DNA of 60,014 nucleotides from DATAEE01 sp036257535 (GTDB taxonomy: Bacteria > Acidobacteriota > Vicinamibacteria > Vicinamibacterales > 2-12-FULL-66-21): NCBI GenBank assembly GCA_036257535.1, contig DATAFJ010000105.1, forward strand, positions 1 through 60,014, written 5' to 3'. Positions 16,653 to 26,759 of this stretch are shown in pieces (the stretch's first letter is position 1; each line of letters begins with the position of its first letter). The notes beneath the pieces were generated by a model. That model was given only the letters and a program-made list of their open reading frames with translations. It ran no database searches and was not told the origin of the DNA. The position numbers and the translations under genes were made by a program.

Positions 16653-17870
16653 GTGCCAGTCGTCGTCCAGAAGTACGGCGGAACCAGCGTCGCCGACGTT
16701 TCGCGCCTCCGCACGGTAGCCGAACGCATCATGCGGACGAAGGCGTCCGGCTATGACGTCGCCGTCGTCGTCTCCGCGATGGGTGATACGACGGACGAGC
16801 TGCTCGCGATGGCGAGGCGGGTGTCGGCCAATCCCGATCGCCGCGAGCTCGACATGCTTCTGTCTGCCGGCGAGCGCATCTCGATGGCGCTCCTCTCGAT
16901 GGCGATCCGCGAGCTCGGAGGCGACGCCATCAGCTTTACCGGCAGCCAGTCAGGCATCATCACGAACGATCGGCATGTGGATGCGCGGATCGTCGAAGTC
17001 CGCCCCTTCCGTGTGCAGGACGAGCTCGCGCGCGGCCGCGTCGTCGTCATCGCGGGCTATCAGGGCGTGTCGTATCGCCGCGAGGTGACGACGCTCGGCC
17101 GGGGTGGGAGCGACACGACCGCGGTGGCGATGGCGGCAGCGCTCGGCGCAGAGTGGTGCGAGATCTGCTCGGACGTCGACGGCGTGTACACGGCGGACCC
17201 GCGCGTGGTGCCGGAGGCGCGGCGCATCGACGCGCTCACCTACGAGGAGACGCAGGAGCTCGCGGAAGCGGGCGCGAAGGTATTGAACGCGCAAGCCGTC
17301 GAGTTCGCGAAAGACAAAGGCATCGCGATCTACGCGCGCGGGACCGCCTCTCCCCTGCCGGGTACCGATCCGTCGGCCGACGGCACCGTCGTACGCCGCA
17401 ATGCTCCACGCATGCCGGGGGCCGTCGCTGGCGTCGCGAGCGAACGCGACCTGCTGGTACTCCAGGCCGGCGGTGACGCGGCGGCGCTCCTCGCCGTCCT
17501 GGACGGCTGCGGCGTCAGCGGGAAGCAACTGCACGTCGCAACGCTCGGTGGCAGCGCCGACGGCACGACGCTCGTCGTGTCGCGGGAGAACCTGCATAAC
17601 GAGGATCGATTGCGGCGCGAGCTCGCCGCGGCATTCGGCGGCGCGGCGCGACTCGTCGACGGGCTCGGCGCCGTCAGCGTCGTGGGCGCAGGAATCAACG
17701 CGACGTATGAGAACGTGCGCCGTGGATCGGGATGCCTGAAAGAGGCCGACATCGAGACCTTCGGCCTCGCGACGTCCTCTTTTCGCGCGACGTGGCTTGT
17801 CCGGAGGGACAACCTGGACGACGCGGTCCGGCGTCTGCACCGGACCTTCATCGAGATCAGTCCCCCCTGA
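16653..17870 (+). CDS. lysC: aspartate kinase
   Basis: Aspartokinase catalyses ATP-dependent phosphorylation of L-aspartate, the first step towards lysine, methionine and threonine. The 405-residue protein begins with the family signature VVQKYGGTSVAD. It has LSAGERISMALLS (about 70-82), TTLGRGGSDTTAVAMAAALG (about 149-168) and the substrate/ATP-loop region CSDVDGVYTADPRVVP (about 173-188). From about residue 265 to the end lie two ACT regulatory domains (VSVVGAGINATYENV), the usual site of lysine or threonine feedback. The length fits the monofunctional class. The start is GTG. Its stop overlaps the convergent permease by 14 bases. Confidence 0.93.
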   Translation: MPVVVQKYGGTSVADVSRLRTVAERIMRTKASGYDVAVVVSAMGDTTDELLAMARRVSANPDRRELDMLLSAGERISMALLSMAIRELGGDAISFTGSQSGIITNDRHVDARIVEVRPFRVQDELARGRVVVIAGYQGVSYRREVTTLGRGGSDTTAVAMAAALGAEWCEICSDVDGVYTADPRVVPEARRIDALTYEETQELAEAGAKVLNAQAVEFAKDKGIAIYARGTASPLPGTDPSADGTVVRRNAPRMPGAVAGVASERDLLVLQAGGDAAALLAVLDGCGVSGKQLHVATLGGSADGTTLVVSRENLHNEDRLRRELAAAFGGAARLVDGLGAVSVVGAGINATYENVRRGSGCLKEADIETFGLATSSFRATWLVRRDNLDDAVRRLHRTFIEISPP

Positions 17871-20250
17871 GCGCGTCGATTGGAGCGATGCGCGCGGCCC
17901 TCAGTGCGGGCCCCGCGACGGCGATCGTGGAGATGATCGCGAGTGTCGCCGCGGCAACGGCGAGCGCGGTCAGATCGATACCCGCTTCGACAACAACGCC
18001 GCTCAGCGCGCGATCCACCGCGGCGGTCAGGGCGATGCCGAGCAGCAGACCGCCGGCGAGCAGTCGGCCCGCGCCTGTCATGACGAGCTGGAAGAGCTCT
18101 CGGGGCGTGGCGCCGATTGCGAGGCGCACCGCCATCTCGCGAGCGCGCTCGGACACGAGAAGCATGAAAAGGCTGTACAGCCCGATGGCTGCCAGCGCGA
18201 TCGCAGCACCGGCGAAGAGGGTCAGCATCGCGGCATCGAGCCTCGGCCGATCGAGCGCCGCGTCGAGAACGTCCTGCACGGGCCTGACGCCGAAGATCGC
18301 ACGGCCCGGATCGAGCTCGCGTACGATGCGACGGAGATCCGTCGCCAGCGCGCGGACATCCGAGGTGCGGACGACGTACTCAGGATCGGGCCAGCCGCCC
18401 GCAACGAGGCACGCGTAGAGGTACGGCGCGGGCGTCGTCGCGTGGCCATCCTCTGCCATGTTGCCCACGACGCCGACGATTCTCATGGGGCTGCCCGGCG
18501 TGTCGGCGATCCGCACGGAGCGCCCGACGAGATTCTGGCCTGGCGCATGGACGTCGACGAACCGCTTGCTGACCAGCGCCGTTCGAGGCGCCTTCAAGTC
18601 GGTCGTGATCGGCGGACACCATGACCCCGCCACGAGCGGCGCGCGCAGCGCTCGAAGGTAGCCGCCGGTAACGCTCCGGGTTCCGACGGTCATCGAGCCG
18701 TCCGCGTTCGGGCCGTTCAACCCCTCCACGTTGACCTGATAGCGCAGCGTTGCCCCGGTTGCGGGCAGAAAGTTCGTCATCCCGGCCGCCTGCACGTGGG
18801 GCAGCTGCTCCAGGCTGGCGAGCAGCTGCTGCTGGAGCTGACCGATGCGGACGCGGTCTTCATCCCAGCGCGCCGCGACGTGAAACGTCATCGTGTTCGA
18901 CGCATCGAACCCGGTGTCGACGCGGGTCAGGTCGTAGTAGCTGCGGAGGAGGAGCGTCGCCGAACCCACGAGCAGGACGCTCAACGCGACCTGACCGACG
19001 ACGAGCAGCCGCTGGAGACGATGGCCTCCACCGGCCACGGCGCGGCTGGAGCCGGCGAGTGCGCCCATAAGGTGCGCGCGGGTGCCGGCAAGCGCGGGAA
19101 CCAGGCTGAACACGCAGGCGGCCAGCAGGCTCGTACCGGCGACGAACCCGAGCGCGCGCCAGTCGAGGCTCAGCTCGTTGATGCGGGGCGTCCTCGACAG
19201 CAGCGCCGGCATCGCGCTGACGAGCCCCCAGGCCAGGCCGGCGCCTGCTGCTCCACCCGCGAGCGCAAGGATCAGCCCTTCACGAACCACCGTTCCAATC
19301 ACGCGTGGTCGCGATGCGCCCAGCGCTGCACGGATCGCCAGCTCGCGGCTTCGGCGATGGAGCTGCACGAGCATCAGGCCGGCGGTATTCGCGATCGCAA
19401 TCGTCCAGAGCAGCGCGACAGCACCGAAAACGAGCAGCAGGCCGCGGCGGGAGTCGCCGACGCGGAACTCCTTCAGCGAACGAACCTCGGCGGACCAGCC
19501 GGCATCGGTCGCCGGAAACTCTCCGGCGAGCGCAGCCTGAACGGAGGCCAGATCGCGGGCGCCTTCGTGGATCGTCACGTTCGAACGCAGCCGTCCGACG
19601 CCGTTCAGGAACCGCGCGTCGCGAAGCTGCGTGAAGAAGGGCATCAGGTGCGCGGGGAGCCATATGTCGGTCGCGTCGCCGGCAAACGCCGCCGGCATCA
19701 CGCCGACGATCTGATAGGACCTGCCGCCGATCGTAAGCGCGCGCCCGACGGCCGCCGGGTCGCGGTTGAAGCGCCGCGTCCAGAAGCGCTCGCTGAGGAC
19801 CACGGCGCCAGGTCCGTTCGAGCGCTCCTCCTCTTCAGTGAACGTTCGCCCGGCGAGCCGCGGCATCGCGTAGACGGCGAAGAATCGAGGCGCCACCCTG
19901 CGGCCCTGGAGGCGCTCCGGTTCCGCACCGATCGTGTCCGTGACGTTCTCGGAGTAGCTGCCGGAGATCGCCGCGAAGCTCCGGTTCAGCCGGTGCCAGT
20001 CTTCGAGCCGGGCCGGCGCCACCAGGCTGGTGCGTTCCTTCGACGCCGGGCTTGCCTCGTAAACGGTGACCAGACGATCGGCGTCGGGGTACGGCAGCGG
20101 TTTGATGAGCACCGTGTCCACAAGCGAGAAGACCGCGGCGGTGACTCCGGTGCCAAAGCCAAGCGTGAGCACGACGGCCGCGAAGAATCCGCGTCGCCGC
20201 CCCAGAGATCGCCACGCCTGCCGCCAGGCTGACACGTCGACCTTGAACAT
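17857..20250 (-). CDS. ADOP-type ABC transporter permease
   Basis: A 797-residue two-part MacB/FtsX permease. It has an N-terminal membrane segment at about 20-42 (FFAAVVLTLGFGTGVTAAVF), a periplasmic core, an FtsX block with LLLVFGAVALLWTIAIANTAG, a second core, and a C-terminal membrane block with MAVRLAIGATPREL and the ending ARIAPIDALRGD. The first FtsX block departs from the commoner ACANVANLLLARG motif (here IANTAGLMLVQLHRRSRELA), an odd feature. It lies 42 bases downstream of the kinase-propeller gene on the same strand, so kinase signalling and transport are probably co-transcribed. No ATPase partner is adjacent. Confidence 0.85.
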   Translation of the reverse strand: MFKVDVSAWRQAWRSLGRRRGFFAAVVLTLGFGTGVTAAVFSLVDTVLIKPLPYPDADRLVTVYEASPASKERTSLVAPARLEDWHRLNRSFAAISGSYSENVTDTIGAEPERLQGRRVAPRFFAVYAMPRLAGRTFTEEEERSNGPGAVVLSERFWTRRFNRDPAAVGRALTIGGRSYQIVGVMPAAFAGDATDIWLPAHLMPFFTQLRDARFLNGVGRLRSNVTIHEGARDLASVQAALAGEFPATDAGWSAEVRSLKEFRVGDSRRGLLLVFGAVALLWTIAIANTAGLMLVQLHRRSRELAIRAALGASRPRVIGTVVREGLILALAGGAAGAGLAWGLVSAMPALLSRTPRINELSLDWRALGFVAGTSLLAACVFSLVPALAGTRAHLMGALAGSSRAVAGGGHRLQRLLVVGQVALSVLLVGSATLLLRSYYDLTRVDTGFDASNTMTFHVAARWDEDRVRIGQLQQQLLASLEQLPHVQAAGMTNFLPATGATLRYQVNVEGLNGPNADGSMTVGTRSVTGGYLRALRAPLVAGSWCPPITTDLKAPRTALVSKRFVDVHAPGQNLVGRSVRIADTPGSPMRIVGVVGNMAEDGHATTPAPYLYACLVAGGWPDPEYVVRTSDVRALATDLRRIVRELDPGRAIFGVRPVQDVLDAALDRPRLDAAMLTLFAGAAIALAAIGLYSLFMLLVSERAREMAVRLAIGATPRELFQLVMTGAGRLLAGGLLLGIALTAAVDRALSGVVVEAGIDLTALAVAAATLAIISTIAVAGPALRAARIAPIDALRGD

Positions 20251-20292
20251 GGTCTGGTTAGACGCGGCAGCGCCCCCGCGGTTAGTCGAGCT

Positions 20293-23025
20293 CTACCTGA
20301 GAATGCTGCGCGGCCAGTTGACGACGAGCGTGATCGCGGGCGGCGTGGCCTCTTCGACAAACGTATTCATCAGAAACCGTTGACCGTCGGCAGTGACGTC
20401 GTACGAGTACGCGTCGAGCCGGACGATCGGACGCATGCGCACCTTGAAGAGCGGCCGGCCCGCGCCGACCACGAAAGATGACCCGGCGGCGTTGACGGAT
20501 ACGGCCATCAGGGTCCCGTCTCGCGCGACGTAGAAGATTTCCCGTCCATCGCGGCGCCATCGCGGCCAGCCGCCGCCTGCAGACGATACGAGCCACTTGT
20601 CGCCCGGACCAGGGAACGGCCGGACGTACACCTCCTGCCGGCCCGATTCGTTCGACATGTACGCCATCCATCGGCCATCGGGCGAGAACTGACCCTGAGA
20701 TTCGACGAAGGTCGTGTCAACGAAGGGATATGGCTTGCGATCTCCAGAGAGCGGCAGGACCCAGAGATCGCTCCGGACGATGATGCCGCCTCCGCCGATG
20801 TAGGTGATGAAGCGGCCGTCCGCCGACCAGTGCGAGGCGAACTTCCCCAGCGGGTCCTGCAACAACAGCTTTTCGGCGTCGCCGCCTCTCGCGGGCTTCT
20901 CGTACAGATTGATGGCCCCCTGGCGGCGTGAGCTGAACACCAGGCGATCACCGGCGGGTCGTGCCCAGATGGGCGCGAAGTCGTCGCCGCGATCGAACGT
21001 GAATCGTTCGCGCGTGCCGCGCGCGATGTCGTACAACCAGACGTCGCGGGACCCGAGCGACGGATCCAGGATGCTCACGGCCGCACGGGAATCGTCCGGC
21101 GACAGCGACACGTCCGCGTAGTCCGCCTCGTCTCCCAGTGCCGCCGTTCTCGCGCCGGAGCGATCGAACCAGGCGAGCTGGGAGCGGACCGCGAATCCCG
21201 TCTGGTACACAAGCAGGCCGGTATCCGATACGCTGAACGCGCCGGCTACCCCGGTCGAGCCGGCGCCCGCGATCTGGACCTCTTCGACCAGCGGCACCGG
21301 CAGGCCCCGCAGCTCGAGACGCTCGGCGTCGAACGCGTGCGCCACGAGCGTCCCCTCGCGAAGGTAGATGATGTGCCCGTTCGCGTATTTGGCGTTCGAT
21401 CCTCCCGCGACGAGCTCCCTGGATGGCTCGTCGGCATCGAGCGAGCCGATATTGATCGCGCGCGGATCCGTCATGCCGCGCTGCTTGCTCCCGACGACGA
21501 AGTAGAGGAAGTGGCGGCCATCCGGCAGAAACGATGGATACCAGTGCTGGGCGTCGCCCGCCGCGACGTCAAGCGTCGTGACCGGCGTCGGCGTGCCGCC
21601 ACCAGATGACACGCGAAACAAGGGAGACGCACCCTTGGGCGTGAACAGAATCACGTTGTCCCTGTTCCATGCGCCTGGAGCGGCGATGTCGGCGTCGCAG
21701 ATCGTCACCGGCGGCCCGCCGGACACGTCTATCTTTTTCAGCTTGTTCTGCGCCACGAAGGCGATGAAACGCGAGTCGGGGGACCAGAACGGAAACGTCG
21801 CGTCTTCGCTGCCGGCGAGCGGCTGGGCAACGCTCGTATCGAGCGGGCGGAGCCAGAGCATGGTGCGGCCGGACAGGTCGGTGGCCACCACCGCGAGCCG
21901 GCGTCCGTCGGGCGACAGCGCGAAGCGCCCTGCGGGGCTCGCGAGCGATGTGCGCAATTCATCCTGGAGAACGATCGACGTGTTGTAGGTCGCGATCTCG
22001 GCTTCGTCGACGGATCGCGCTCCACGTCCGAGCGCGAGGACCGCGACGAGACCAGCAAAGGACACACCGGCCGCGATCCATGCAATCTTTTCGTGCGTCC
22101 GGTTCGCCGTCGACGCCCTGGTCGCGTCAATCGTCGGCGCGCTTCGCACGGCGGTCGATCGGGTCCGGCCGGCGTCGCTCAGCTCGTCGTCCAGCTCGAT
22201 GCGGGCGTCCGCAATGTCGTGAAGACGCCGTTTGAGATCCTTCTCGAGGCACCGGCGCACGAGCCATGAAACGCGCGGCGGCAAATCTGGCGGCAGCGCC
22301 GTCCAGTCGGGCTCGTCGCCGATGATGCCCGCAACGGTTTCGGAGATCGTCTGTCCGGGAAAGGGCCGTCGGCCGGCCAGCATTTCGTAGAGCACGCAGC
22401 CGAACGACCAGATGTCGGTGCGCTTGTCGACCGTCTGCCCTCTCGCCTGTTCGGGGCTCATGTAGGCCGCGGTGCCCAGAACAACGCCCACGCGTGTTCC
22501 GTCCGAGGTGAGCGTGGGCGACTGCGAGAGGCTCGATTCGACCTTTGGCTCTAACGCCTTTGCAAGGCCGAAATCGAGCAGCTTGACCGCGCCGTCGCCC
22601 GACGCGAGCTTGACGTTCGCCGGCTTCAGGTCTCGATGAATGATGCCCTTCTCGTGCGCGGCCTCGAGCGCCGCGGCGATCTGCCGGGCGATCGTGATCG
22701 ATTCTCTGGCTGTGAGCGCGCCCTCGCGCAGGCGATCGGCCAGTGTCGGTCCCTCGACGAGCTCGAGCACGAGCGCGCCGACGCCGTCCGCCTCCTCGAA
22801 CCCATGGATCGCCGCGATGTGAGGATGGTTGAGCGCGGCAAGGACGCGCGCCTCCCGCTCGAAGCGCGAGCGGCGATCGGGATCTTCCGAGAAGGTGCGC
22901 GGCAGGACCTTGATGGCGACGTCGCGGCCCAGCCTGCTGTCGCGCGCGCGATACACCTCACCCATGCCGCCGGCGCCGATTGGCGCCAGAATCTCGTACG
23001 GTCCCAGACGACTGCCGATTTCCAT
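20293..23025 (-). CDS. membrane Ser/Thr protein kinase with C-terminal TolB/PD40 propeller
   Basis: 910 residues. The N-terminal Hanks-type kinase has the Gly loop GAGGMGEVY at about 17-25, catalytic Lys39, HRDLKPAN at 130-137, DFG at 151-153 and the SPEQARG activation-segment end at about 190. All catalytic residues are intact. After a linker comes one membrane helix at about 305-325 (IAWIAAGVSFAGLVAVLALG). The rest is a periplasmic propeller of PD40 blades (FWSPDSRFIAFV, DVSLSPDDSRAAVSIL, QFSPDGRWMAYMSNESG). It should sense an outside ligand and phosphorylate cytoplasmic proteins; targets are unknown. It precedes a permease gene in the same direction. Confidence 0.92.
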   Translation of the reverse strand: MEIGSRLGPYEILAPIGAGGMGEVYRARDSRLGRDVAIKVLPRTFSEDPDRRSRFEREARVLAALNHPHIAAIHGFEEADGVGALVLELVEGPTLADRLREGALTARESITIARQIAAALEAAHEKGIIHRDLKPANVKLASGDGAVKLLDFGLAKALEPKVESSLSQSPTLTSDGTRVGVVLGTAAYMSPEQARGQTVDKRTDIWSFGCVLYEMLAGRRPFPGQTISETVAGIIGDEPDWTALPPDLPPRVSWLVRRCLEKDLKRRLHDIADARIELDDELSDAGRTRSTAVRSAPTIDATRASTANRTHEKIAWIAAGVSFAGLVAVLALGRGARSVDEAEIATYNTSIVLQDELRTSLASPAGRFALSPDGRRLAVVATDLSGRTMLWLRPLDTSVAQPLAGSEDATFPFWSPDSRFIAFVAQNKLKKIDVSGGPPVTICDADIAAPGAWNRDNVILFTPKGASPLFRVSSGGGTPTPVTTLDVAAGDAQHWYPSFLPDGRHFLYFVVGSKQRGMTDPRAINIGSLDADEPSRELVAGGSNAKYANGHIIYLREGTLVAHAFDAERLELRGLPVPLVEEVQIAGAGSTGVAGAFSVSDTGLLVYQTGFAVRSQLAWFDRSGARTAALGDEADYADVSLSPDDSRAAVSILDPSLGSRDVWLYDIARGTRERFTFDRGDDFAPIWARPAGDRLVFSSRRQGAINLYEKPARGGDAEKLLLQDPLGKFASHWSADGRFITYIGGGGIIVRSDLWVLPLSGDRKPYPFVDTTFVESQGQFSPDGRWMAYMSNESGRQEVYVRPFPGPGDKWLVSSAGGGWPRWRRDGREIFYVARDGTLMAVSVNAAGSSFVVGAGRPLFKVRMRPIVRLDAYSYDVTADGQRFLMNTFVEEATPPAITLVVNWPRSILR

Positions 23026-23054
23026 ACTGTCAGCGCGGCTAGCCGGGCGTGGAA

Positions 23055-23085
23055 ATTATAGCCAAGCGCCTGCTGGACCGGTCGA
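23055..23085 (-). promoter_or_regulatory. promoter of the kinase-propeller gene
   Basis: A perfect TATAAT on the minus strand (23055-23060) lies 29 bases upstream of the ATG at 23025. A TCGACC at 23080-23085, 19 bases further up, is a weak -35. The box lies in the 78-base gap between divergent genes. Confidence 0.45.
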
Positions 23086-23103
23086 TCCCTGTATCCTGAA
23101 TTC

Positions 23104-24159
23104 ATGAACGGCGTCGTCTCTCTGACGCTCGCAGTCGCGTGCGTCGCTGTTGTGGTCCAACCGGCGCGGCGCCTGGAAACTCGTGGCGAGCCCGTGATCG
23201 GGCTGCTCACTCTCCCGGAGGTATTCGGATCCGGACCATGTGACCGGTTCAAGCCGAAAGAGATCAATCTGTACGAGACACCGGACGAATCGAAGCCCGT
23301 CGGGACCATCCGCGTCGACAAGTACTGGAGGTTTCTGGACGAGGCCAGCTGCGAGGGCCTGGAAGTGCGCGTGCATCGGCCGAAAGGTGGCGGCGTGAGC
23401 GAACTGCCGTACGAGGAACACGAGTACGAGGATCCCGCCGCGATCGTTCTGCAGCAGCGCGATCGCTGGTTCCGAGTACGTCTGAGCGACGGCTCGGCCT
23501 GGCTGCGCGCCTCCGACAGCGCCGAGTACCTTCCACTGTCCGAGCTGCTGCAAAGGGAGATGGCGCACCTGACCGACTCATGGGATGGCGTGCTGTTCGC
23601 CGAGGCGAACGGTTCGACTCGCGTTTCCGTCCCTCGCGATCCGCGAAGACGAATGGTCGGTTACCTCGTCACCGATCAGGAAAAAGCGGAGCCGCCGACG
23701 TGGATCTCGATCTTCAAGGAGCCCGGCGACGCCGCGTCGATCGGGCGCTTTCAGATCAATCACTCCGGCAGCGCCGTCGAAATCGCGGATCGCTCACCTT
23801 GGAAAGTACTGATCTTCGATCGGCGTCCCGGTTGGTACCAGGTCGCGCTGCGACGCGACGGCTGGTGGAACGCCGAACGCGCCTGGATCCAAGAGGGGCT
23901 TGCCTGGCAGTTCCGCGAACTGAAGGACGACGTCGAGCGCGAAAGACTGGCGGAAGAGGCCTGGGGACGCGAGCAGTTATCGGCGCGCGTCGCGAGCTAC
24001 AAGGAAGTCAACGGCCGCCTGTGGCTCGACGTCGAGCTCTGGAGCCACTCGATCTGCGAGCGCGTCGGAGAGGAGCCGGCATTCAAGGCGCGAGGCTGGA
24101 TGCCGGCTCACGCGGCGTCCGGTGAGCCGGCCATCTGGTTCTCCGCGCGCGGGTGCTGA
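23104..24159 (+). CDS. secreted protein of unknown function with SH3-like segments
   Basis: A 351-residue protein not assigned to a family. It has an N-terminal hydrophobic leader (residues 3-19). Several stretches look like SH3-type strands (INLYETPDESKPVGTIRVDK, RDRWFRVRLSDGSAWLRA, DRRPGWYQVALRRDGWWNAERAW), suggesting two or three SH3-like modules in tandem. Four or five cysteines, including the last residue, hint at disulfides in the periplasm. It is single on its strand, divergent from the kinase gene, and ends exactly at the hairpin terminator. A TATCCT box ends six bases before its ATG. Confidence 0.6.
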   Translation: MNGVVSLTLAVACVAVVVQPARRLETRGEPVIGLLTLPEVFGSGPCDRFKPKEINLYETPDESKPVGTIRVDKYWRFLDEASCEGLEVRVHRPKGGGVSELPYEEHEYEDPAAIVLQQRDRWFRVRLSDGSAWLRASDSAEYLPLSELLQREMAHLTDSWDGVLFAEANGSTRVSVPRDPRRRMVGYLVTDQEKAEPPTWISIFKEPGDAASIGRFQINHSGSAVEIADRSPWKVLIFDRRPGWYQVALRRDGWWNAERAWIQEGLAWQFRELKDDVERERLAEEAWGREQLSARVASYKEVNGRLWLDVELWSHSICERVGEEPAFKARGWMPAHAASGEPAIWFSARGC

Positions 24160-24219
24160 AAAAAAGGGGACAGTCACCTTTTTACATTTCTTGTAAAAAG
24201 GTGACTGTCCCCTTTTTTT
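24159..24219. terminator. perfect 27-bp bidirectional hairpin terminator
   Basis: The arms at 24159-24185 and 24193-24219 are exact reverse complements with a 7-base loop (atttctt). Each arm starts or ends in seven or more A or T, so transcripts from both sides end in a stem followed by a U run. The hairpin is shared by two convergent genes and even contains part of both stop codons (TGA ending at 24159 and TAA starting at 24221 on the minus strand). Confidence 0.85.
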
Positions 24220-26717
24220 TACTCGTACCGCAGCGCGAGAATCGGATCGATGCGGCTGGCCCGGTGCGCCGGGATCAATCCGGCCAGGACCGACACGACC
24301 GTCAGCACCGCCATCGTCGAACCGGCAATCCAGGGATCGTTCGGCTCGATGCCGTAGAGCACTCCGGAAACGTATCGCCCCAGCGCCCAGGCGGCCGGTA
24401 TGCCGACGGCGAGCCCGATCGCCAGGAGCGCAACGACTTCCCGCATGACCATCCAGATCACGCCGCGCGGCTGCGCGCCGAGGGCGAGGCGGATGCCGAG
24501 TTCCTTCCTGCGTCGCGCGACGACGAACGCCATGACGCCGTAGAGCCCGATCGACGCCAGAAGCGTGGCAAGGAGCCCGAAGCCGGCAGACAGAAGGGCA
24601 ACGAGACGATCGGTGAGGAGCGTCTCGTCGAGCTGCCGCTCGAGCGTCTTCATCTGGTAGACCGGCAACGACGCGTCGATCTGCTTCACCTCGTTGCGGA
24701 GCATGTTGTAGGCCGAGGACGAAGCGATCGACGTGCGGACGTAGAACACACCGCCGCCGTTCCCCGACTTCGGTATGAATACCTGCCGCCGCACGCCTTC
24801 ACGCGGGCCTTCGTAGAGTGAGTTCGCGACGACGCCGATGATTTCGATCGAGAGCTTCATGTCGGGACCGCCGCCAAATCCAAGGCGCCTGCCGATGGCG
24901 CTCTTGCCCTTGAAGAAATGCTCCGCGAAGCGGCGGTTCACGATCGCCACGGTGGCATCCTCCTTGACGTCCGACTGCCTGAAGTCGCGCCCTTCGAGGA
25001 AGGGAATGCGCATCGCCTCGAAGTAGCCGGGCGACAGCGCATTCATGAACGCCTGCATGTCCTCGCCGTCGGCCGCGCGATGCCCTTCGACCGACATGTA
25101 ACTGTCCCATTCGTCGCCGCTCAGGATCGGAACGGCCGCGAACGCTGCTGACTTCACGCCCGGCGCCGACCGGATCCGCTCGAGCAGGTCCCGATAGAAG
25201 ATGACCGCGCGCTCCTCGCCGTAGCCACTCAAATCCGGCGACACCTGGAAGGTCACCAGGTTGTCGAGCGCCACGCCGGTGTCGGTCGTCTGGAGGTTCT
25301 GAAGGCTCCGGACGAAGAGCCCGGCGCCGAAAAGGAGGAGGAAGCTCAGCGCGACCTGCGCCGCCACGAGCCCCTTGCGGAGGAACAGTGATCCGCCGCC
25401 GCTGGCAATCGAGCCGATCGTGTCCTTCAGCGTCGACCAGGGATCGGGCCGGCTCGCGCGCAGCGCCGGGAGCAGACCGAAGACGATCCCTGTCGCGAAG
25501 GTGAGGGTGAGCGTGAAGCCCAGGATCCTGGCGTCCGGATGCGGAGCAATGAGGAGCGGCGATCCTTCAACGGGAATCAGCGCGATGAGGCCGCGCGTCA
25601 GGACGAAGGCCAGCGCGAGGCCGGCAGCGCCGCCAAGAAACGACAACAGCAGGCTCTCGACGAGGAGCTGCCTGACCAGGCGCGCGCGCGAGGCGCCGAG
25701 CGACAGCCGAACGGCGATCTCCTTCTGCCGCATGAAGCCGCGCGCAATGAGGAGGTTCGCGACGTTGGCGCACGCGATGAGGAGCACGAGACCGACCATG
25801 CACATCAGGACGATGAGCGCGGTCGAGAACTCGTTCCTGATGCTCGAGTAGCCCATCGCGGCGCGGTCGACAAGGAGCTTTCCTTCCATGAATCGCTTCC
25901 GGGAGTACTCGGACCAGTCCTTTGCCGCGGGCAGCGTCATCTCGTACGCGCGAATCTGGGTGAAGAGTCCCTGCATGGGCGCGCGCGACGACTCCAGCGT
26001 GTAGCCTGGCTTGAGCCGCCCGAACACCTGCACCCAGCGCGCACGGCGATCGTCCATGAAGACCCAGGTCCAGTCGGGAACCATCACGGGCTTCATCTGC
26101 ACCGGCACCCGAATCTGCGGCGACTGGGCGGGGTCGAGCCCGGCGAATCCCTGCGCCGAGACGCCGACGATGGTCATGGGCGAGTTGTTGACGAGAATCT
26201 TCTTGCCGATGACCGCCGGGTCACGTGCGAAGCGGTTCACCCAGTAGTCGTAGGTCAGGACGACCACGGGGTGGCCCTGGTACATCTGGTCGTCTTCACG
26301 CGAGTTGAACACGCGCCCGATCGCCGCCGGCACGCCCAGCATCGTGAAGTAGTTGCCCGAGACCATCTCGGACAGGAGTCGCTCCGTCTGGTTGTCGATG
26401 CTGACCGACGCCGGCACCAGCCGCCGACAGAGCACCTCCGAGAAGGGCTCGGCGCGCTTCTGAAAATCCTGATAGATGGGGTACGAGTGCATCCTCGATC
26501 CCATGTTGCTGCCCATGTGGTTGCCCTGCTGGTAGAGCATCACGAGCTCATCCGGCGCCCGCACGGGCAGTTTGCGGAGGAGAATCTGATCGATCAGCGT
26601 GAAGATCGCGGTGTTGGCCCCAATCCCGAGCGCGAGCGACAGGATCGCGACGCTTGCAAACAGGGGGTTGCGGCGGAGGCCGCGCACGGCAAGGCGAAGG
26701 TCGGCCAGTGCTGTCAT
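24219..26717 (-). CDS. ADOP-type ABC transporter permease
   Basis: An 832-residue two-part MacB/FtsX permease. It has a membrane segment at about 17-40 (ASVAILSLALGIGANTAIF), a core, an FtsX block with GLVLLIACANVANLLIARGFM, then a second core. The C-terminal block has ELGIRLALGAQPRGVIW and the ending ASRIDPILALRYE. It is a well-preserved member of the family. It is third in an operon with a PQQ-propeller gene and an unknown exported protein (42-base gap upstream) and ends at the bidirectional terminator. The partners suggest an envelope function, and the transported molecule is unknown. Confidence 0.87.
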   Translation of the reverse strand: MTALADLRLAVRGLRRNPLFASVAILSLALGIGANTAIFTLIDQILLRKLPVRAPDELVMLYQQGNHMGSNMGSRMHSYPIYQDFQKRAEPFSEVLCRRLVPASVSIDNQTERLLSEMVSGNYFTMLGVPAAIGRVFNSREDDQMYQGHPVVVLTYDYWVNRFARDPAVIGKKILVNNSPMTIVGVSAQGFAGLDPAQSPQIRVPVQMKPVMVPDWTWVFMDDRRARWVQVFGRLKPGYTLESSRAPMQGLFTQIRAYEMTLPAAKDWSEYSRKRFMEGKLLVDRAAMGYSSIRNEFSTALIVLMCMVGLVLLIACANVANLLIARGFMRQKEIAVRLSLGASRARLVRQLLVESLLLSFLGGAAGLALAFVLTRGLIALIPVEGSPLLIAPHPDARILGFTLTLTFATGIVFGLLPALRASRPDPWSTLKDTIGSIASGGGSLFLRKGLVAAQVALSFLLLFGAGLFVRSLQNLQTTDTGVALDNLVTFQVSPDLSGYGEERAVIFYRDLLERIRSAPGVKSAAFAAVPILSGDEWDSYMSVEGHRAADGEDMQAFMNALSPGYFEAMRIPFLEGRDFRQSDVKEDATVAIVNRRFAEHFFKGKSAIGRRLGFGGGPDMKLSIEIIGVVANSLYEGPREGVRRQVFIPKSGNGGGVFYVRTSIASSSAYNMLRNEVKQIDASLPVYQMKTLERQLDETLLTDRLVALLSAGFGLLATLLASIGLYGVMAFVVARRRKELGIRLALGAQPRGVIWMVMREVVALLAIGLAVGIPAAWALGRYVSGVLYGIEPNDPWIAGSTMAVLTVVSVLAGLIPAHRASRIDPILALRYE

Positions 26718-26759
26718 GCCTGACTTGGACGGCCGGAGACGCGGGACGGTTGCTAACCT

